A DNA stretch of 64,000 nt. Source: Tachypleus tridentatus (lineage: Eukaryota; Arthropoda; Merostomata; Xiphosura; Limulidae). Under the pieces are notes generated by a model, which saw only the letters and a list, made by a program, of their open reading frames with translations, was not told the origin of the DNA and made no database searches. This document shows, piece by piece, positions 58,860 to 64,000 of this stretch (position 1 is its first letter; each line of letters begins with the position of its first letter). A program made the translations under genes and the position numbers. Location: positions 140,546,127 to 140,610,126 of the forward strand of contig NC_134833.1 in assembly GCF_004210375.1 (NCBI RefSeq), read 5' to 3'.

Positions 58860-59136
58860 AGCCCTTCATAGTCAGGTGGTTATGGCGTTCGACTCCTAAT
58901 CGGAGGGTCACGGTTTCGAATATCTGTCACACCAAACATGCTTGCCCTTTCAGCTAAGAGGACGTTATAATGTGACGGTCAATCCCACTATTCGTTGGTA
59001 AAAGAGTAGCCCATGAGTTGGCGGCGGATGGTGATGACTAGCTGCTTTCCCTGTAGTCTTATACTGCCCAACTGGGGACGGCTAACGCAGATAGCCCTCA
59101 TGTAACTTTGCGCGAAATTCTAAAACCAAACCAAAC
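58860..59136 (+). mobile_element. SINE-A, full length
   Basis: Diverged head (GCCCTTCATAGTCAGGTGGT), B box GGTTTCGAATATC, and complete body and tail. Confidence 0.9.
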
Positions 59137-60515
59137 TAATACTGTGGAAGCATTTCGCATGTCGTTGATTTACTGTAGAACTATTATAGTTTTCAAATGA
59201 ATGGATGGATATCATATTTTCACTTTCGTACACAATAACTTGAACTTCCTAACAAACTTCGTAAAGTCAGTCAATGTGGTAAAATATATAAAAACAACTT
59301 TTTAAGTAAGCTGTTGGAAAGGCAATATTCTCCTGAATTTCCTATGGAACGTGCATTTTCGAACGTATGATGAAACCAAGATGTAGAGTAGACATGAATA
59401 CTAACAAGTTTCAAAGTGATAAGATTTGAGAATACAAAGGAGAGATTGAAATGTCCGCAAAGAAAAACCAAAACAAATGCGGTCAGTACTTCGACCTAAT
59501 AAATTTATTCAAGTCCCGATGAAGGTCATTTATAAGAATTGTTGATAACATAACTTCTTTCCTTTACAGCGATTTTAATTGCATATTTATATTTTCAGAT
59601 TTGTACAATATATGTAATTTTTGTGTTTTCAAAGTATTTGGGTAAATAAACTCCAAGGTTAATCATACCACATCTAGGCCTTCTTTACTTAAAAGATGAA
59701 ATATATTAATAATGCTCATATATGTTTTGAGCATGCTCAAACACTTTAATCGCATAAGTATATACATATATATATATATATATATATACAGATGAATATA
59801 CTTATGTATGTACAGACACATACAAGTTCATCTAAAATTACCTATTAAACTATGCAAGGTAATTGTTTATTTATTCTTTTTTTTTTCCCATAACTGCTGA
59901 CTGATCATGTCAGAGAAAGGGTTAAGTGGTCACTCAAGAAGAGAATGAATGTTATCTAATTGGTTTATAGGCACAACAGGGAAAATTTCCCCCAGCAAGA
60001 TTCATTGTGATACTTAAAGTTATCAAGTCAAGCTTTATGCAAATATGCTATGTGACACATACACCAGAAACTGATAAACAAATGAAAATGACAACAGTAG
60101 AAAATAAGAAACTTATTTTACTACGGTAATAAAACATAGCAGCCCAGGAAAGTTATTTTGTCAATAATTTATTGAACCCGACTTGTCATATTTGTTAGTA
60201 TGGCGGATTTATAAGATCCTCTATGTAAAATCATGTTGTCTTTGCATCATCTGGTCCTCATCGAAGATTTCAGGCTTGCAAGATTTTTCTCGACCAGTCT
60301 GGTGCAGATGAAAAGTAGGCCATAAATATTGACAAGCAAGACGAAATTCATATTAAACGGGTTTCTCAGTTGTCATAGTTGCTTTCACTGGGCCAACGAA
60401 AACCTACTTAGTATCATGATAAAAGAAATAAACGCACTTCAGATTAGGAATTGAGCCTGGACATTATTCATGGGTGTGATTTAATTCCGTAAAGAAATGT
60501 TACATGTTTCATATA
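59137..60515. other. AT-rich spacer, no gene seen
   Basis: It contains a (TA)n microsatellite at 59766-59788. No protein-like ORF was found. Confidence 0.4.
59766..59788. repeat. (TA)n microsatellite
   Basis: An uninterrupted TA run with nearby imperfect extensions. Confidence 0.9.
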
Positions 60516-60630
60516 TTTGTTTCTGATTAAACACAAAGCTACTCACTGAGCTATCTGTGCTCTGCCCACCACGGGTATCAAAACCCGGTTTCTAGCGATT
60601 TAAGTCCGCAGACATACTGACCGTTACACC
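60516..60630 (-). mobile_element. SINE-B copy
   Basis: TTTCTGATTAAACACAAAGC, CTGCCCACCACGGGTATCAA and GTCCGCAGACATACTGACCG are the family blocks on the minus strand. The 5' end has diverged. Confidence 0.85.
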
Positions 60631-61375
60631 TTGAACTCCTTCAAACAACTGTTGTGCCGATTTTGGCCAAATCCTTTGACGTTAAAATCTATTTTGGTAT
60701 CTGAGGAAGGAAGCACATTATGCTAATATGATAACAGGCAAGCAAACAACGGTTTGTAAACGTTAGGAAGTATTTCATCAATGGTAGAATACTGCTACAT
60801 GTTTCGACAGAATATAGGGATGTCTTCTTCAGGTACGATCCGTCTGAGATTTTGTTCGAATGTCAGGATGCCTCAGAAACTTAAACTTCCTTTTCTCCCC
60901 GCTCTTGGTTACGTTTTTTTTCTTCTTCTTAATCCTTCGTCGGCGTGTATTTTCTGATCAGTATTAAAGTGACTGAATGACTGCAAGTTCACTGAGGCGG
61001 AGAATGTAACCGGAAGAGGAATTCGTTTTGATAATCTGTACTGAGCAATACATATCGTTACAAAGACACAATGATTATATATAGCGGAAATGGTGTTACC
61101 AAGTAACAGAATTATAGGTAAAGGTCAAGTCTGAGCAAGTATACGAATGGTGAATAGACATTGCCAAATATGGCTGACTTTGGTAAGGCTGGTTTCGTGA
61201 CAGATCATTTCCTTTGATGGTTTCTAGTTTTTAAAGTGTTTTTTTTTCTCTCTCTCGTTTTTTTTGTTGTTGTTTTTTTAAGTTTTGGGCTGTTCTAGGA
61301 AATTAATTCCATCCCAAATATATTGTGACTTGTTTCATACTGATGATACTGTATTGCCCCTAAATATCGAATTTT
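60631..61375. other. Spacer, no gene seen
   Basis: T-rich runs near 61237-61280 and no recognisable coding sequence. Confidence 0.4.
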
Positions 61376-61651
61376 TTTGTTTTGGTTTTTAATTTCACGC
61401 AAAGCTACTCAAGGGCTACCTGTGCTAGCCGTCCCTAATTTAGCAGTGTAAGACTAGAGGGAAGGTAACTAGTCATCACCACCCACCGCCAACTCTTGGG
61501 CTACTCTTTTACCAACGAAGAGTCGGATTGATCGTAACATTATAACGCCCCCACGACTGAAAGGGCGAGCATGTTTGGAGTGACGGGAATTCGAACCCGC
61601 TACCCTAGGATTACGAGTCGAGCGCCTTGACGACTTGGCCATGCCGGGCCT
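61376..61651 (-). mobile_element. SINE-A, full length
   Basis: TTTTAATTTCACGCAAAGCT through CTTGGCCATGCCGGGCC, with an intact body. The open frame across it is a repeat artefact. Confidence 0.92.
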
Positions 61652-61691
61652 ATTGATAGGTGAAAGGTCAGATAAAATGTTTTCCAATCCC

Positions 61692-61812
61692 TCTCAGTAA
61701 AACAGCGCTAAATTTACGGATCTTCAACGTTAAAATTCGGCGTTCGATTACCCGCGGTGAACATACCAGATAGTCCAATGTGCATTTGCTTTAAAAACAA
61801 CTACGAACAAAC
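61692..61812 (+). repeat. SINE-C copy, diverged
   Basis: CAGCGCTAAATTTACGGATC, B-box-like GCGTTCGATTACCCGCGGTG and a diverged tail (CCAGATAGTCCAATGTGCAT). The orientation is opposite to the next two fragments. Confidence 0.7.
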
Positions 61813-61854
61813 TGATCCCCCTAGTTTACCTTTTTCTTGTGTGACATATTATTT

Positions 61855-61975
61855 TTGTTTTAGCGCAAAACCATACAAAAGGCTATCTGCCTTCTGTGCA
61901 CAACATGGAGTCGAACCCTGGATTTTAACGTTGTAAACCCATAAACTTACTGTTCACCCACCAAGGGACATATCA
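61855..61975 (-). repeat. SINE-B/C-like copy, diverged
   Basis: The minus strand carries GTTTACAACGTTAAAATCCA, B box GGGTTCGACTCC, and GGCAGATAGCCTTTTGTATG with TTTTGCGC. It combines tail features of more than one family, so I leave the subfamily open. Confidence 0.65.
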
Positions 61976-61979
61976 TAAA

Positions 61980-62100
61980 TTTGTAGTTGATTTCTTAGTG
62001 CAAAGTTACCCAATGAGGTACATGCATCCGGTTTATCGCTGGGAATTGAACACAGTTTTATCATTACTAGGACATAAACTTACCCCATGACCCACTGGCT
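61980..62100 (-). repeat. SINE-B/C-like copy, strongly diverged
   Basis: Complement blocks TTAGTGCAAAGTTACCCAAT and GGGAATTGAACACAG, and the head complement CCCATGACCCACTGG, are readable. Age prevents subfamily assignment. Confidence 0.5.
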
Positions 62101-62210
62101 GACTATGTGACATAAAAAGTAAGAAAGTATATTTTCCAGGTCATCCCTTAAGTAATTTCCGATTTTAGCTTCAGAAAAAGAGAAAGGATTTCAAACTCTT
62201 TTAATGTCAT

Positions 62211-63228
62211 TTAATCAATAATGTATGTTACATTATTATTAATTACTTCCTTCCAACGATTCACAAGCTTCTGAATGCCACTTTTATAAAATTCGTGGGG
62301 TTTGAAGGAAAAGAATGTTGAGAGGGTAGTTTTGACATCTTCTTGTGTTCCAAGCTCTTTTCCTTCAAGATAGTTCTGCAAACTTCGGAATAGATGATAA
62401 TCAGATGGGGCACAGTCTGGAGAATAAGAAGGATGTGGAAGTTTTCCCAGTCTAGCTCTTCAATCCTTGCAGATGTGATCCTTGCTGTATAGAGCCGTGC
62501 ATTATCCTGGTGTAACACAACACTTTTACTATTGATCAAAGCAGGCCTCTTTTCTGTCAGTGCACAATTCAAGCGCTCTAACTGTTGACAATAGAAGTCT
62601 GATGTGATCGTTACTCAAAGTGCATCACACCAACAATATCCCACCAAACGCTTAACAAGACTTTCCTAGGATGAAGGTCCATTTTGAGCTGTGCTTTAGC
62701 CAGTTTACCTGCACTGAGCCATTGTATGCGACGCTTAACATTTTTATAAAATATCTATTTTTCATCTCTAGTCACTAACCTGTCCAAATAGGGTGAGTTA
62801 CGTTCACGAGAGTGCAGAGAAGTGCAAATGTCTACTCTTGCTCTAACGTTGGCTTCTGTCTAATCATGGGAGACCCATTTTCCATGTCTTGACACCTTTC
62901 CAAGCTGTTACAGATGATGGTAAAGTGTTGAATGGGTTGAATTTAACTTCTGTACTAGTTATTCAACTGTTACAGCACAATCTTCATCAAGTGCAGCCAG
63001 CAGCAAGCCATCATTAAACTCAATAAGACGATCTGAACGTGGCACATCACTTAAGCTGTAGTCACCTGATCTAAACTTCTGAAACTACGTTCGGAGTTTA
63101 CTTTCATTGAGATACTCCGCACCATAAACACCTTGAATGTTTCATGTAATTTCTGCTGCACTATTGCCTTTTAAAAACTCATAAAGCATTATATACCTAA
63201 TGTGCTTCTTAGACACATCCACCTTCAT
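62211..63228 (-). pseudogene. Mariner transposase (DD34D type), decayed
   Basis: The start is ATG at 63228: VSKKHIRYIMLYEFLKGNSA matches the mariner N-terminus. Then in order: YGAEYLNESKLRT with FQKFRSGDYSLSD (second HTH), VTRDEK (first Asp), LHQDNARLYTARIT (second Asp) and, after a frame change near 62450, SYSPDCAPSDYHLFRSLQNY carrying the third Asp in S-D-Y-H-L-F. It ends NRWKEVI and NNNVTYIID at a stop at 62211-62213. There are several in-frame stops. I could not match inverted repeats at both ends, although AGGTCATCCCTTAAGTAATT near 62138 looks like one terminus. Confidence 0.85.
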
Positions 63229-63358
63229 AAGGGTTTAATTAATGATCGGAAAAAGGAAAGTTGGGTTAGTTTCTATTATATGTCTGAATATTTTTATGTA
63301 CGTCCTTCTAAATATTTTAATCATTAAAGCCTTCTACAGAGACAGAAATGATGATGCA
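63229..63358. other. Mariner 5' flank, terminus not found
   Basis: AT-rich. I looked here for the partner of the AGGTCATCCCTTAAG terminus and did not find it. Confidence 0.4.
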
Positions 63359-63370
63359 CTTTCTGTATTA

Positions 63371-63630
63371 CGACCCGGCATGGCCAGCTGGCTTAAGGCG
63401 TTCGGCTCTTAATCTGAGGGTCGCGGGTTCGCACCAAACATGCTCACCCTTTCAGCCGTGAGGGCGTTATAATTTGACTGTCAATCCCACTATTGGTTGG
63501 TAAAAGAGTAACCAAAGAGTTGGCGATGGGTGGTGATGACTAGCTGCCTTCCCTCTAGTCTTACACTGCTAAATTAGGGACGGCTAGCGCAGATAGTCCT
63601 TGAGTAGCTTTGCGCGAAATTCAAAACAAA
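63371..63630 (+). mobile_element. SINE-A, full length, 12-bp TSD
   Basis: The TSD CTTTCTGTATTA is perfect (63359-63370 and 63631-63642). The head lacks about 11 bases between the B box and CACCAAACATGC. The tail hairpin GCGCA/TGCGC spans 63587-63615. Confidence 0.95.
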
Positions 63631-63814
63631 CTTTCTGTATTAAATTTTCGGACATTACTTATGGAATGACCTGATATCATTTTTAAAATAGATAACAGAT
63701 AAAAATATAGCTTTAATTTCGTGCTAAATACATTTTGGAAACTTTTCGTGTATACTATCCTGCAGTCATTGATTTAAAGTGGCATGAGGAGATATTGTGT
63801 TTATTTTTATTTAG

Positions 63815-63878
63815 CGAACACTTCGCACAGCTGCCGAAGTAGATAAGCACTCATCACAGCTAGAAAGTATTCTTTCAG
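63815..63878 (+). CDS. Candidate 64-bp internal exon of an unidentified host gene
   Basis: A strong acceptor (GTGTTTATTTTTATTTAG, ending 63814) and a good donor (TTTCAG then GTAATA, GT at 63879) bracket 64 bases. Only one frame is open, reading RTLRTAAEVDKHSSQLESIL, with a composition and heptad-like hydrophobic spacing suggestive of a coiled-coil or helical segment. The other two frames contain stops. I recognise no family. If real, the gene continues beyond the right edge. Confidence 0.4.
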
Positions 63879-64000
63879 GTAATACTTTTCGCCACATTTG
63901 TATAACATGGGACGTCGATTGGCCATCGAAACCAAGTACACTATTGCACCATAAATCTACTTTATTTACAACAGCTGTACTGTACAAGTAGCGGATTTCG
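63879..64000. other. Window edge, possible intron
   Basis: Follows the candidate donor. No further exon signal is visible before the end. Confidence 0.3.

Overview
This window looks like non-coding, repeat-rich chromosomal DNA from a metazoan. It is AT-rich, has no operons or dense coding, and carries many tRNA-derived SINEs with target-site duplications (TSDs), degraded Tc1/mariner and hAT transposons, a non-LTR reverse transcriptase remnant and Ty3/Gypsy-like fragments. The commonest SINE, called SINE-A here, resembles repeats I associate from memory with chelicerates, perhaps horseshoe crabs. That assignment is unverified. No complete, confidently recognised host gene is visible.

Layout. 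0-6.4 kb: a possible tiny secreted-peptide gene (core promoter, 38-codon ORF, poly(A) signal), then AT-rich DNA with old SINEs. 6.4-11.4 kb: SINE-B, a 406-bp internally deleted mariner, SINE-A, and a decayed Tc1 element split by a MITE and a SINE-B. 12.9-14.4 kb: a nearly full-length Tc1-like element with about 200-bp inverted repeats and a frameshifted DD34E transposase. 16.5-21.3 kb: SINEs plus copy 1 of a Tc1-like element with an internal deletion. 23.9-26.8 kb: a 3-kb hAT element with terminal inverted repeats and a frameshifted BED-type transposase. 28.6-38.6 kb: SINEs, a 5 x 52-bp tandem array, and one unrecognised exon-like ORF. 38.6-40.5 kb: a GC-richer block and a Jockey/I-like reverse transcriptase remnant. 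41.4 kb: a tRNA-like retroposon ending in poly(T). 44.7-48.5 kb: two Gypsy-like remnants in opposite orientations; copy 2 of the deleted Tc1 element sits between the primer-binding-like site and gag of one of them. 49.6-64 kb: a 145-bp hAT MITE with a perfect 8-bp TSD, many SINEs, Tc1 remnants, a decayed mariner transposase, and a candidate 64-bp host exon near the right edge.

The elements form two systems. The cut-and-paste transposons here are all visibly broken, so any recent movement would need transposase from elsewhere. The three SINE families (A, B, C) have different tRNA-like heads but a related 3' tail that can fold into a hairpin, with compensatory base changes between families. This suggests they use the same, or a related, LINE machinery. 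Coordinates of old repeats are approximate. Family assignments come from reading motifs, not from database searches.
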